A DNA stretch of 29,285 bases. Source: Thermodesulfobium sp. 4217-1 (GTDB taxonomy: Bacteria > Thermodesulfobiota > Thermodesulfobiia > Thermodesulfobiales > Thermodesulfobiaceae). A model generated the notes under the pieces. The model did not search any database. It was not told the DNA's origin and was given only the letters and a program-made list of their open reading frames with translations. The position numbers and the translations under genes are program-made. Each line of letters opens with the position of its first letter. The first letter of the stretch is position 1. The stretch covers positions 1 through 29,285 of the forward strand of contig NZ_JBAGBW010000022.1 in assembly GCF_039822205.1 (NCBI RefSeq), read 5' to 3'. Positions 17,595 through 26,475 of the stretch are shown here, in pieces.

Positions 17595-18323
17595 GTGCTT
17601 CTTAGCTCTTTGAAGGAGAGATGGTGGAAAAGGGTAGTTGATATGAATCTTCAATGCGAGAGCATAAATGTAGAAATTAAGGGTCTTACTCCAAAGGAGG
17701 CAATTGGAGAGCCACAAAGAGACGACTTCCCCCTGCTAAAGGGGAAAGAATTTTTAATTCAAGCTAAAATCAAGGAGTCAATTGGTCAAGCATTTACCTC
17801 AACTCCATCTAAATATGTTGGCCATCTTGAAGAGATAAATAGATTGAACGAGTCGCAAGAACAAAATAGGGCATTGATAGTTGCAACTATCAATGCTACT
17901 TACAGGTATATTGGGCTTTTACACGACACTGTCCACTGTAAAGATGAAGGACCAGAGCTTTGTGCTAAGAGGACATTGGAGCATTTCAAGGACAACTATA
18001 AAAATTTAAAAATTGCAGTTGTTGGATATCAACCAGCTTTTGTATCGAGCCTTTCGAAACACTTTGATATACGAGTGGCCGATATGGATCCAGAAAATAT
18101 TGACAAATTTAAAAATGGAAGTTTAATCGAGTCATATAAGTTAAACAAAGAGATAATAAAAAAGAGCGATGTAGTTTTTATGACGGGTTCAACCTTAGTA
18201 AATAGCTCTATTGATGAACTAATTGGGTATAGTTCAGGCAAAGAAGTTATCCTATTTGGGACTACATGTGCCGCTCTTGCTTATGAATTCGGTTTTAAAA
18301 GGCTTTGTTTTCAGAGCAGCTAA
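17595..18323 (+). CDS. DUF364/DUF4213 domain protein (putative heavy-metal chelation family)
   Basis: A 242-aa cytoplasmic protein of the DUF364 (PF04016) family. An N-terminal region (to about 100) resembling DUF4213 leads into a Rossmann-like second half with KIAVVGYQPAFVSSL, DIRVADMDPENI, DVVFMTGSTLVN and a final GTTCAALAYEFGFKRLCF. Family members have a pocket proposed to chelate metals or bind a cofactor; no reaction is established. The GTG at 17595 is preferred over the GTG at 17586, because GAGGGTGA sits five bases before the former and would overlap the latter. It is divergent from the ferredoxin gene and stands 122 bases before the next gene. Confidence 0.8.
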   Translation: MLLSSLKERWWKRVVDMNLQCESINVEIKGLTPKEAIGEPQRDDFPLLKGKEFLIQAKIKESIGQAFTSTPSKYVGHLEEINRLNESQEQNRALIVATINATYRYIGLLHDTVHCKDEGPELCAKRTLEHFKDNYKNLKIAVVGYQPAFVSSLSKHFDIRVADMDPENIDKFKNGSLIESYKLNKEIIKKSDVVFMTGSTLVNSSIDELIGYSSGKEVILFGTTCAALAYEFGFKRLCFQSS

Positions 18324-18335
18324 GCGATGTTAATT

Positions 18336-18434
18336 AAAGCTTTATAAAAATATTAATCTATATTATAATATAAATATATTATTGAGTATTGTGTTACATA
18401 ATTTTTCCAATAATCGTATTTTATAAAAAGCTTT
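18336..18434. repeat. Inverted repeat around an AT-rich gap
   Basis: The arms AAAGCTTTATAAAA (18336-18349) and TTTTATAAAAAGCTTT (18419-18434) are complementary with a two-base bulge and enclose about 70 very AT-rich bases. The right arm directly touches the ribosome site (GAGAGG, 18435-18440) of the amidase gene. It could form a leader hairpin or be the ends of a tiny insertion; low base complexity means chance is possible. Confidence 0.35.
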
Positions 18435-18445
18435 GAGAGGATAAT

Positions 18446-19564
18446 TTGTTTTATAAAGCAAGAGGTTTGTTTGTAATAGTCCTGACACTTTTTGCACTGC
18501 TGTGCATAGGTTCTATGGCATTTGGGTGTACAGCAGTTGTTTTGCATGGGAAAGATATAATTGCAGCGAGGAACCTTGATTGGACTGATGGACATGCCCT
18601 TGTAGTGAGGCACGAAAGGGGGGTTAAAAAGGAAGCTGACCTTTTACAGGATGACGATGACGATGATTTCAACGCTGCTGGATGGGTTTCAAAGTATGGA
18701 AGTATAACATTTGATGTCGTTGAGACAAATCTTTTATACGGTCAGATAAACATACCAGTCGATGGAATGAACGAAAAGGGCCTATGGGTTTCATCTTTGT
18801 GGCTTGATGATAATAATGGCAAGGCTGTAAATAATGCAGATCTCAAGAGACCTTCGATAAACAACTGGGAGTTGGTAGGCTATCTACTTGATAACTGTGC
18901 TGATGTAGATGATGCGTTAAGCTCTATCAAGAATATTCAAATAATAAATTTTAACTATGCTGATATGTCGGTAAATTTACACTTTATTATGGCTGATAGT
19001 TCAGGCAACGTCGCAGTTGTAGATATCTTGCCCGATAATGAAATTGTAGTTCAAAAAAATCCTGAACTTGATGTCCTGACAAATAACCTTTATCAATCGA
19101 GTTTAAATAATTTGAAGAAATATAAAGGCTTTGGTGGGGAATTAAGTTTGTCAAAGGACGCTGAAGCAAATAGCGAAAATAGATTTGTAAAGGCTGCTGT
19201 TCTCTACGGTAATTTTAAAAAATATCACAAAGATTCAATTTGTGATGCATTCAAAATCATGAGGGAAACTGAGCAAAATGACATTGGAGAGCTACCTTAT
19301 GAAGGGATTACTCAATGGACTGTGGGATATGATCTTACAAAAAAAGAAATTTATTGGTATTCGAGAACCAAGGATGCTAAAAAATTTATAAAACTTTCTG
19401 AAATTGACTTCTCAAAGCCTCAAAAAATAAATTCTCTTGGCATAAGCGATGTGCTCGTTGGCGACGTTACAGACTATTTTAAAACGGGGGGAAAGGTTTC
19501 ACCGAATAAAAAACATAAATTTTTGTTTTTTGTATTTAATTCTATTTCAAACGACGATCGTTGA
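18446..19564 (+). CDS. Exported choloylglycine-hydrolase/penicillin-V-acylase family amidase
   Basis: A 372-aa Ntn hydrolase of the linear-amide C-N hydrolase family. A signal peptide covers 1-27; cleavage before C28 (AFG/CTA) would expose the catalytic N-terminal cysteine. Matching active-site features follow: R42 and D45 in ARNLDW, N109 in DGMNEKGLWVS and QWTVGYDL near the C-terminus. Substrates of the family include bile salts, penicillin V and N-acyl homoserine lactones; here the natural amide is unknown. A run of six Asp (about 69-74) interrupts the N-terminal part and is unusual. The start is TTG, five bases after GAGAGG. The site AFGC only loosely resembles a lipobox, so lipid attachment, which would block the nucleophile, seems unlikely. 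Confidence 0.85.
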   Translation: MFYKARGLFVIVLTLFALLCIGSMAFGCTAVVLHGKDIIAARNLDWTDGHALVVRHERGVKKEADLLQDDDDDDFNAAGWVSKYGSITFDVVETNLLYGQINIPVDGMNEKGLWVSSLWLDDNNGKAVNNADLKRPSINNWELVGYLLDNCADVDDALSSIKNIQIINFNYADMSVNLHFIMADSSGNVAVVDILPDNEIVVQKNPELDVLTNNLYQSSLNNLKKYKGFGGELSLSKDAEANSENRFVKAAVLYGNFKKYHKDSICDAFKIMRETEQNDIGELPYEGITQWTVGYDLTKKEIYWYSRTKDAKKFIKLSEIDFSKPQKINSLGISDVLVGDVTDYFKTGGKVSPNKKHKFLFFVFNSISNDDR

Positions 19565-19675
19565 ATAAAATTTATTTTATGTTATATAATATTTTGTATA
19601 ATTGATCGTATTGACAAAATTAATACATCTATTATTTACTATAAAATTATAAATAAATGAGGGGTCAAATTATAA

Positions 19676-20431
19676 TTGAATAAGTGGGATCCAGATAATT
19701 ATGACAACAAAGTGGGCTTTGTTTCCGAATTTGGAAAGGAAGTCTTGGGACTGTTGGCTCCTGTGCCTGGCGAGAGCATATTAGATCTAGGTTGTGGAAC
19801 TGGTGACTTAACTTATGAAATCTTTAAGTTGGGGGCGAAGCCTATAGGAATAGACTATTCGCCCACTATGATAAAAAAAGCTTGTGAAAAGTATCCTGGA
19901 ATACCATTTAGCGTAGACTTTGCTGAGACTTTTCGATTAAAGGAGACTGTTGATGCAGTTTTTTCTAATGCTGTTCTTCATTGGGTTAAAAGTGCCTCTT
20001 TAGCAATCGAATCAATTTATCTTGCTTTAAAGGAAGGGGGCAGGTTTGTAGCCGAATTTGGAGGCAAGGGCAATGTGGACATGGTTATAAAAGCGATATA
20101 TGAGGCATTTTCTAAATATGAAATTGATGCAGCTAAACTGAACCCATGGTTTTACCCTTCTGTTGAAGAGTATGCTCCATTGCTTGAAAGTCAAGGCTTT
20201 AAGGTAATAGAAGCATATCTATTTGATAGACCTACCAGGCTCAAAGGAGGAGAGAGAGGGTTAAGAGATTGGCTGGATATATTTTTCGGAATATTTTTTG
20301 AAGAATTATCAATTTATGAAAAAGAAGAAGCATATAATTCTATAGAAGAAATTCTCAGGCCAGCTTTGTTCAGAGACGGAAGCTATTTTGCAGATTATGT
20401 ACGCATAAGGGTCAAGGCTGTAAAAGTATGA
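19676..20431 (+). CDS. Class I SAM-dependent methyltransferase
   Basis: A 251-aa soluble methyltransferase. It begins [21 protein letters not shown] and carries motif [16 protein letters not shown] (about 36-50), the acidic strand GIDYSPTMI and the post-motif FSNAVLHWV, the pattern of trans-aconitate methyltransferase and ubiquinone-type small-molecule methyltransferases. The acceptor is unknown. The TTG start is 11 bases from GAGGGG and an in-frame stop directly precedes it, so no longer form exists. Its TGA stop overlaps an ATG (ATGA at 20428) and the isochorismatase-like gene follows, so the two form a transcription unit. Confidence 0.83.
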   Translation: MNKWDPDNYDNKVGFVSEFGKEVLGLLAPVPGESILDLGCGTGDLTYEIFKLGAKPIGIDYSPTMIKKACEKYPGIPFSVDFAETFRLKETVDAVFSNAVLHWVKSASLAIESIYLALKEGGRFVAEFGGKGNVDMVIKAIYEAFSKYEIDAAKLNPWFYPSVEEYAPLLESQGFKVIEAYLFDRPTRLKGGERGLRDWLDIFFGIFFEELSIYEKEEAYNSIEEILRPALFRDGSYFADYVRIRVKAVKV

Positions 20432-20451
20432 GCTCTATTTTAGGAGGGCAA

Positions 20452-21006
20452 ATGAAGAGAGCTTTGTTGATTATCGACGTTCAAAATGAATATTTTTCTG
20501 GAAAACTGCCAGTAACATACCCAAATGATAGTTTTTCAAATATATTAAAATCAATTGATTTTGCAAATGAAAATCAAATTCCAGTAATACTTATCCAACA
20601 TACAGCTCCTCAAAAAGATTCTGGGGTTTTTGTGAAAGGAACTAAGGAGTGGCAGATAAAGGAAGAAGTAAGAGAGAGAAAATATAAATATATAATTGAG
20701 AAAAATTTTCCTGATAGTTTCGCAAATACAGATCTTGAGGCAGTACTTAAAAGAGACGAAATTGATACTGTAACTATTTGCGGTTATATGACTCAGATGT
20801 GCTGTGATACTACTGCAAGGCAGGCAATGCATAAGGGATTTTTTGTCGAGTTTTTGTCTGATGCTACCGGAACCTTAGATATCTCTAATTATGCTGGCTC
20901 AATATCTGCAGAGCAACTTCACAACGCAATTTTGATTACCCAGGCAATGAGATTTAGTAAGGTTTTAACTACTCATGAGTGGATTGAAAATATAAAGTCA
21001 AGATAA
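20452..21006 (+). CDS. Isochorismatase-like cysteine hydrolase
   Basis: A 184-aa soluble hydrolase of the isochorismatase/nicotinamidase superfamily. The catalytic triad is visible: D9 in [12 protein letters not shown]84 in EKNFPDSF and C117 in [13 protein letters not shown]. Family members hydrolyse nicotinamide, isochorismate, ureidoacrylate or carbamoyl-type bonds; the substrate cannot be named. The ATG at 20452 has AGGAGG four bases upstream and gives the normal family N-terminus. An ATG at 20428 overlapping the methyltransferase stop would add eight residues and is less likely. A hairpin terminator follows 33 bases after the stop. Confidence 0.87.
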   Translation: MKRALLIIDVQNEYFSGKLPVTYPNDSFSNILKSIDFANENQIPVILIQHTAPQKDSGVFVKGTKEWQIKEEVRERKYKYIIEKNFPDSFANTDLEAVLKRDEIDTVTICGYMTQMCCDTTARQAMHKGFFVEFLSDATGTLDISNYAGSISAEQLHNAILITQAMRFSKVLTTHEWIENIKSR

Positions 21007-21038
21007 AATTTATTCAAAAGTTTTTTTAGTGTCTTTTT

Positions 21039-21064
21039 AAGCTGTTAGATTTTAATAGCTTTTT
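21039..21064 (+). terminator. Intrinsic terminator after the isochorismatase-like gene
   Basis: The stem AAGCTGTTA (21039-21047) pairs with TAATAGCTT (21053-21061), nine pairs including one G-U, with a five-base loop and a following T run. It separates the methyltransferase-hydrolase unit from fixA. Confidence 0.6.
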
Positions 21065-21092
21065 AAGTAATTTTTATCTAAAGGAGGTTTAT

Positions 21093-21908
21093 GTGCACTC
21101 TTTAGTTTTTATTAAACAAGTTCCAGATGCAGCTCAGGTTAGAGTAGACTATCATACTGGTACCCTGATTAGAGAAGGCGTCCCTGCGATAATCAATCCC
21201 TACGACACCCACGCTATTGAAGCAGCTGTCCAGCTGAAGGACAAATTCGGTGGGATAGTCTCAGTTTTAAGTATGGGTCCTCCAATGGCCGAAGAGGCTT
21301 TGAGGAAGGCTTTGTCAATGGGGGCGGATAAGGCCTATTTGTTGTGTGACAAGGTTTTTGCCGGTTCCGATACCTGGGCTACCAGTTATGCTTTGTGGGC
21401 AGGGGCACAAAAGGTTATACAGGAAAATGGACCAGTTGATATTTTTTGGGCTGGTAAACAGGCCATTGACGGTGATACCGCTCAAACTGGTCCGGGTTTG
21501 GCAACTCGGCTTGACATACCGCTTGTGACTTGTGCCATAAAGATAATAGAGGTAAAGCCTGAGAAGGGCTATATAATAGTCCAGAGATTAATTGAGGGCG
21601 GTTCTGAAACTCTTCAGGTATCTATGCCGTGCATGATTACAACAGAAAAGGAATTAAATGATCTGAGGTTTTCCCCTCTTCCGGATCTAATTAAAGCAGT
21701 AAAGTCGAATGTACAATTGCTTAACTCAACTAACACCACTATTGATCCAACACAGTGTGGTTTAAAGAGCTCTCCTACAAAAGTAAAAAGAGTTTTTATC
21801 CCTTCCAAAAGGGAAAGAGGTGAAATTCTTGAACTGGGCGGCAAAGAAATAGCCGATGTTTTGTTTGAAAAATTAGAACCTGTGTTAAAACAAATGGGAA
21901 GAGTATAG
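21093..21908 (+). CDS. fixA: Electron transfer flavoprotein beta subunit FixA
   Basis: A 271-aa ETF beta subunit, one half of the FAD/AMP-binding EtfAB heterodimer. Signature pieces are FIKQVPDAAQVR at the start, INPYDTHAIEAAVQLK, the 'SMGPPMAEEALRKALSMGAD' segment and WAGKQAIDGDTAQTGP, the loop that holds nucleotide. In FixABCX complexes the pair oxidises NADH and can bifurcate electrons between quinone and ferredoxin. The GTG start follows AAGGAGG by five bases. fixB starts 11 bases after its stop. Confidence 0.95.
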   Translation: MHSLVFIKQVPDAAQVRVDYHTGTLIREGVPAIINPYDTHAIEAAVQLKDKFGGIVSVLSMGPPMAEEALRKALSMGADKAYLLCDKVFAGSDTWATSYALWAGAQKVIQENGPVDIFWAGKQAIDGDTAQTGPGLATRLDIPLVTCAIKIIEVKPEKGYIIVQRLIEGGSETLQVSMPCMITTEKELNDLRFSPLPDLIKAVKSNVQLLNSTNTTIDPTQCGLKSSPTKVKRVFIPSKRERGEILELGGKEIADVLFEKLEPVLKQMGRV

Positions 21909-21919
21909 GAGACGGTGTT

Positions 21920-22954
21920 ATGAGTCATAATATTAGCGAATACAAAGACGTATGGGTTTTTATTGAGCACGATCGCGGGAAAATTGAACACGTATCTTTG
22001 GAGCTATTAACCAAAGGTCGCCATCTGGCAAAAGATATTGGCTGCAATATCTGTGCGTTTGCTGTTGGTGACAACGTTGAGACTTTTTCTGACAAACTGT
22101 CTGAATATGGTTCCGAGAAATTTTATTTTATTGAGAGCCCTGCTTTAAGAGAATACAGAACAGAACCCTATAGAGATAGCCTTTTGCATTTAATAGAAAA
22201 ATACAAACCCGAGATAATATTAATTGGAGCTACTACCCTTGGCAGAGACATTGCTGGCACGCTTGCAACGAAGCTTGATACTGGTTTGACGGCTGATACT
22301 ACAGCTCTTGATATAGATTTTGAATCAGAAACAAAAAATCTATTAATGACGCGTCCAACCTTTGGCGGCAATCTTATGGCTGTTATATATTGTCCAGATA
22401 CCAGGCCTCAGATGTCTACTGTGAGGCCAGGGGTTTTTCAGGCGATGAAAAATCCTGTCAATTTAGAAAAGATTAGGGAAGAATTTGAACTTTTTGAGGA
22501 CAGAATACCAAAAAAGATCTTGGAGAAGGTAGAGAGCGATTCGGATAAGGTAAATTTGGGGTTTTATGACGTTATAGTTGCGGGCGGCAGAGGAATAGGA
22601 AAAAAGGAAAATATAAAACTTTTGGAAGATCTTGCAAATGTTTTAGGGGGCACATGGGCTGTATCGAGGAAAGTTGTGCAGATGGGATGGGCTCCTTACT
22701 CAAGGCAGGTGGGTCAAACTGGTCAAACAGTTCACCCAAAGATTTATATTGCTGCAGGCATTTCTGGAGCAATTCAACACCTTGCTGGCATGAAATCCTC
22801 TGAGATTATTATTGCAATTAATAGAGATCCGCAGGCTCCGATATTTGATGTGGCAACTTATGGGATTGTTGGAGATGCTGTTGAAATTTTGCCACAACTA
22901 ACCCAAATTTTTGGGCAAAGGTTAAAAGTTGGAGGTTCAAATGAGAAAGAATGA
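21920..22954 (+). CDS. fixB: Electron transfer flavoprotein alpha subunit FixB
   Basis: A 344-aa ETF alpha subunit. The N-terminal domain (to about 200) has VWVFIEHDRG, the LIGATTLGRDIAGTLATKL motif and TRPTFGGNLMA. The C-terminal FAD domain begins near IVAGGRGIG and contains RQVGQTGQTVHP (262-273), AAGISGAIQHLAGM and the closing AINRDPQAPIFDVATYGIVGD, all normal for binding FAD. The ATG has AGGAG eight bases upstream. It overlaps fixC by 14 bp, so the subunits are translated together. Works with FixA as the electron-accepting dimer of the membrane-linked FixABCX complex. Confidence 0.95.
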   Translation: MSHNISEYKDVWVFIEHDRGKIEHVSLELLTKGRHLAKDIGCNICAFAVGDNVETFSDKLSEYGSEKFYFIESPALREYRTEPYRDSLLHLIEKYKPEIILIGATTLGRDIAGTLATKLDTGLTADTTALDIDFESETKNLLMTRPTFGGNLMAVIYCPDTRPQMSTVRPGVFQAMKNPVNLEKIREEFELFEDRIPKKILEKVESDSDKVNLGFYDVIVAGGRGIGKKENIKLLEDLANVLGGTWAVSRKVVQMGWAPYSRQVGQTGQTVHPKIYIAAGISGAIQHLAGMKSSEIIIAINRDPQAPIFDVATYGIVGDAVEILPQLTQIFGQRLKVGGSNEKE

Positions 22955-24242
22955 CTTTGACGTAATAATAGTAGGTGCAGGACCTGCGGGTCTTGCTGCT
23001 GGTTATGTTTTGGCTAAAGAAGGAATAAGCGTTGCTATTATAGAACGTGGCATCTTCCCTGGCTCTAAGAACGTTATGGGCGGCATATTTTACAGAAGCT
23101 CTCTGGATGATTTGATACCGGATTTTTATAAAGAAGCTCCCATAGAGAGACATATAGTCGAGCAAAAGATCTGGCTTTTGTCAGGAGATTCTATGTTCTC
23201 AACTGGTATAAAGAGCGAAAAATACAATGCAGAACCATATAATTGTTTTAGTATATTTAGGGCTAAATTTGACAAATGGTTTGCAAAAAAAGTGGCGGAT
23301 GCCTCTGCAATGATAATAAACGAAACCGTAGTAAAAGATCTGATCTTAGATGGCGACAGAGTAATAGGAGTTAAAACCGATAGGCCAAATGGAGACCTAT
23401 ATTGTGACGTTGTCATAGCGGCCGACGGAGTTAATTCATTTTTGACCAAATCTCTTGGCTTAAGAAAAAAAATAACCACGAATAATGTCGCTCTTGCACT
23501 TAAAGAGATTATTGAATTGCCAGACAAGGTTATAAACGATAGATTTGGGGTATCAGGTAGCTCTGAGGGAGTTACAATAGAGATTACAGGTCCATATTTT
23601 GATAAGATGAGAGCCATAGGCTTTGTTTATACGAATAGAAATTCTCTATCTTTAGGTTTAGGCGTGGTTACAGAAGATATGGTAAAACTCAAGATCAACC
23701 CAAACGATTTGCTGGAAGAATTTAAGAGTCATCCTGCTATAAAACCATTAATTAATGGCGGAGAAACTAAGGAATACATGGCTCATTTGATACCAGAAGG
23801 CGGTTATTATTCAATGCCAAAGTTATACTCTAACGGCTTTATGGTAGTGGGAGATGCAGCTATGCTGGTGAATAGCATCCATAGAGAGGGAGCAAACCTT
23901 GCAATCGAATCAGGTAAATTTGCAGCAAGAACGTATATCGAAGCCAGAAAAATAGGGGACTTTTCTCAGAAGACCTTGAGTTCTTATCAGAAGAAGCTTG
24001 AAGAGTCTTTTGTGTTAAGGGATTTAAAAACTTATAAAAATTTGCCAAAATTATTGGAAGAAAAACAATATCTTATATCAAAGTATCCCAAATTTATAAT
24101 AGATGCAATGTATGAAATGTATAACGTAGACAAGGTCTCAAAATCAGAAAAAATAAAATTAATTATGAATAGGGCTAAAAAAGAACTTGGATATTTTAAT
24201 ATCTTAAAGGATGTATTTAGTGTTTGGAGGGATTTCAGATGA
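22941..24242 (+). CDS. fixC: FixC, ETF-quinone oxidoreductase-like flavoprotein
   Basis: A 433-aa FAD-dependent oxidoreductase that passes electrons from FixAB toward quinone. The N-terminal FAD fold reads DVIIVGAGPAGLAAG with the GxGxxG glycines at 12, 14 and 17, then IERGIFPGSKNVMGG; the second FAD segment is GFMVVGDAAMLVNSIHREGANLAIESG. Length and layout match FixC/ETF-QO family members. A TTG at 22929 is in frame, but GGAGG at 22931-22935 lies inside that stretch and points to the ATG at 22941. Its coding region overlaps the end of fixB by 14 bp and its stop overlaps the fixX start (ATGA at 24239-24242). Confidence 0.94.
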   Translation: MRKNDFDVIIVGAGPAGLAAGYVLAKEGISVAIIERGIFPGSKNVMGGIFYRSSLDDLIPDFYKEAPIERHIVEQKIWLLSGDSMFSTGIKSEKYNAEPYNCFSIFRAKFDKWFAKKVADASAMIINETVVKDLILDGDRVIGVKTDRPNGDLYCDVVIAADGVNSFLTKSLGLRKKITTNNVALALKEIIELPDKVINDRFGVSGSSEGVTIEITGPYFDKMRAIGFVYTNRNSLSLGLGVVTEDMVKLKINPNDLLEEFKSHPAIKPLINGGETKEYMAHLIPEGGYYSMPKLYSNGFMVVGDAAMLVNSIHREGANLAIESGKFAARTYIEARKIGDFSQKTLSSYQKKLEESFVLRDLKTYKNLPKLLEEKQYLISKYPKFIIDAMYEMYNVDKVSKSEKIKLIMNRAKKELGYFNILKDVFSVWRDFR

Positions 24243-24514
24243 GAATTGAAGATAAGCTTTACCTGATAGGGTACAACATTGACGAAGAAGAAAGTCATCT
24301 GGGGGTTAGCGATCCAGAAGAGTGCAAAAAATGTCTGGGTAGGCCATGCACACATATTTGCCCTGCTGGGGTTTATTCGTATGACGATGAAGAGGGAAAG
24401 CTATCTATCAACTACGATGCCTGCGTAGAATGCGGTACCTGTAGAATTGTTTGTAGCTATATTACCTGGAGATATCCAAGAGGGGGATTTGGTGTGCAGT
24501 ACAAATTTGGCTAA
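24239..24514 (+). CDS. fixX: FixX ferredoxin-like protein
   Basis: A 91-aa ferredoxin-like subunit that partners FixC. Cysteines C29, C32, C37 and C41 form one group (CxxCx4CxxxCP) and C62, C65, C68 and C72 a second (CVECGTCRIVC); the C-terminal YITWRYPRGGFGVQYKFG is a family hallmark. The ATG at 24239 has GGAGGG seven bases upstream; a TTG at 24224 would include that site and is rejected. It overlaps the fixC stop by four bases, completing a gapless fixABCX operon. No clear hairpin terminator follows. Confidence 0.94.
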   Translation: MRIEDKLYLIGYNIDEEESHLGVSDPEECKKCLGRPCTHICPAGVYSYDDEEGKLSINYDACVECGTCRIVCSYITWRYPRGGFGVQYKFG

Positions 24515-24606
24515 AGCGTTATAGAGTTGTTGTAGGGGATTAAAATCTTAAAGTTTCAGTTTAATTTTTTTCTTAGCTTGCCATAGTCTTTTTGTCTTAT
24601 GATAGA

Positions 24607-24635
24607 TTAAAGATGGGTATTTGTTGTGTTATAAT
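24607..24635 (+). promoter_or_regulatory. Candidate promoter of the acyl-CoA synthetase gene
   Basis: A perfect -10 TATAAT (24630-24635) stands 17 bases after a weak -35 TTAAAG (24607-24612), about 43 bases before the ATG. This suggests the ligase gene can be transcribed separately from fixABCX. Confidence 0.4.
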
Positions 24636-24677
24636 AGCAGAATATTCTGACAATTATGGAGGAGAAAGGAATTAACT

Positions 24678-26438
24678 ATGAAAAGAGAGCTAGAAGAATT
24701 TTTAAAACTTAGAGATTTTATTCTTACTTCCCCTAGCTATGAGATATGCAGGAAAGATTTTAAATGGCCTCATTTGACAAAATTTAATTGGGCATTGGAT
24801 TATTTTGACTTCATTGCATTAAATAACGAAGAAAATGCATTGCTGTTTGTGGATGATGAAGGAAGAGAGATTTCAGCAAGTTATGACTTTTTAAGAAAAA
24901 GGTCGAACCAGGTAGCCAATTTTTTGAAAGAAATTGGATTACAAAAAAGAGATAGAGTTATGGTTGTAATGGAGAACTCTGTGTTCTTATTTGAAATTTT
25001 GCTTGGGATAATGAAGGCAGGTGGAGTTATAATTCCTGCAGCTACCATGCTGCCGCCCGAAGACATTGCTGAAAGGATAGAAACTGCAAATATAAAGTTT
25101 ATTTTTATAGATAGCGATATTGCCAAAAAGTTATCTGGTATCGAAAACGTTGTGAATAACCATCTGAGTGCTATTGTTAATGTTGGCAATCATTCTGGAA
25201 CGATCCTTAATCAGTGTAAGGGTAAATCTCCTGCCTGTTTAAACTATATTGAAGTTGACAATTTCAAGGAAGATTATTCTCCCTCTTTTATTACATATTC
25301 AACTGATGAGATGTACTCTTTCTTTACATCTGGCACTACTGCAAAACCAAAACTGGTTACACACAGCCATAATTATCCTGTAGGGCATCTAACCACACTT
25401 TATTGGGTAGGCTGTACAAAGGGCGATATTCACTACAATATTAGTGCGCCAGGATGGGCGAAACATGCGTGGAGCAGTATATTCGTTCCATGGAATGCTC
25501 AGGCTACAGCTTTTATATATAGATACAAGGGCAGATTTAGCGCAAAAGGCATTTTGTCAAAAATAGAGAAACATAAAGTTACCACACTGTGTGCGCCGCT
25601 TAGTGTCTGGAAGCTCTTTTTGATCGAGGATCTGAAAAGCTATAAGTTTTCTTTAAGGGAGATAGTTAGCGCAGGCGAGCCGCTTAACCCTGAGATTATA
25701 AAGAAGGTTAAAGAAAGCACAGATCTCAATTTAAGAGAAGGATATGGTCAGACTGAAAGCACTATTATGATCGGAAACTTTAGGGGAGAGCACACTAAAA
25801 AAGGTTCAATGGGCAAAACTGCTCCAGGATATGACTTGAGCATTTTGAGCAACCAATTAGATATTAAAAACTTTGGTGAAGATGGGCAGATTGGGGTCAA
25901 CATCTATCCAGTTAAGCCTCTTGGCAATCTGAGTGCATACAACGATGTAGGCAAAAATGAATCAGTCTTTAAAGGCGGTTATTATCTTTCTGGTGATACT
26001 GCTTATATGGATAAAGATGGATATTTTTATTTTATTGGAAGAACTGATGACGTGTTCAAGAGCCTTGATTATAGAATCAGCCCTTTCGAGGTTGAAAGTG
26101 AAATTATGGAACACCACGCAATTCTTGAGGTTGGAGTAGTGCCAACCACAGATGAAAGGGAAATAATAGTCCCCAAAGCATTTATCGTATTAAAGCCCGA
26201 TTATATCCCGTCTCGTGAGATGGCTCTTGAGATATTTAGGTTTATTAGAAAACATATGGCTCCATATAAAAGGCCTCGCGTAATAGAGTTTTTGGAATTC
26301 TTTCCTAAAACAGTTAGCGCAAAAATAATAAGAAAAGACTTAAAAGAATACGATCAAAATGTGAGAAAGAAGAAGGTTAAGGCTGAACACGAATATAGAG
26401 AAAAAGACTTTTTGGATGAGTTAAAGGGTAGCGTATAG
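24678..26438 (+). CDS. AMP-forming acyl-CoA synthetase (MACS/acetyl-CoA synthetase-like)
   Basis: A 586-aa adenylate-forming ligase that activates a carboxylic acid with ATP and CoA. The P-loop reads TSGTTAKPK (217-225), the A5 motif REGYGQTE, the A7 motif YLSGDTAYMDKDGYFYFIGRTDD and the A10 lysine is K549 in PKTVSAKIIRK. Some usually glycine positions are changed (TTAKPK for TTGxPK, SLDYRIS for SSGYRIG, SAK for SGK), which may shift specificity but keeps the catalytic lysine. The N-terminal extension WPHLTKFNWALDYFD is typical of medium-chain members. ATG follows AAAGGA. It lies 163 bases after fixX; the substrate is unknown. Confidence 0.9.
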   Translation: MKRELEEFLKLRDFILTSPSYEICRKDFKWPHLTKFNWALDYFDFIALNNEENALLFVDDEGREISASYDFLRKRSNQVANFLKEIGLQKRDRVMVVMENSVFLFEILLGIMKAGGVIIPAATMLPPEDIAERIETANIKFIFIDSDIAKKLSGIENVVNNHLSAIVNVGNHSGTILNQCKGKSPACLNYIEVDNFKEDYSPSFITYSTDEMYSFFTSGTTAKPKLVTHSHNYPVGHLTTLYWVGCTKGDIHYNISAPGWAKHAWSSIFVPWNAQATAFIYRYKGRFSAKGILSKIEKHKVTTLCAPLSVWKLFLIEDLKSYKFSLREIVSAGEPLNPEIIKKVKESTDLNLREGYGQTESTIMIGNFRGEHTKKGSMGKTAPGYDLSILSNQLDIKNFGEDGQIGVNIYPVKPLGNLSAYNDVGKNESVFKGGYYLSGDTAYMDKDGYFYFIGRTDDVFKSLDYRISPFEVESEIMEHHAILEVGVVPTTDEREIIVPKAFIVLKPDYIPSREMALEIFRFIRKHMAPYKRPRVIEFLEFFPKTVSAKIIRKDLKEYDQNVRKKKVKAEHEYREKDFLDELKGSV

Positions 26439-26475
26439 GATTTACTTAATTAATTAAAGAATATAATAAAGAGTA

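Noticed and set aside
19611-19645. A perfect -35 box TTGACA upstream of the methyltransferase gene
   Set aside because: No acceptable -10 box lies at 16-18 bases; the best candidates are at 20 or more bases, so a promoter is not claimed.
22929-22940. Upstream TTG starts for fixC (22929), fixX (24224) and the lipoprotein (3717)
   Set aside because: In each case the true Shine-Dalgarno lies inside the extra codons and points to the downstream start.
24540-24580. A T-run after an AT-only inverted repeat downstream of fixX
   Set aside because: The stem would be five to six A-T pairs with no G-C, too weak to call an intrinsic terminator.
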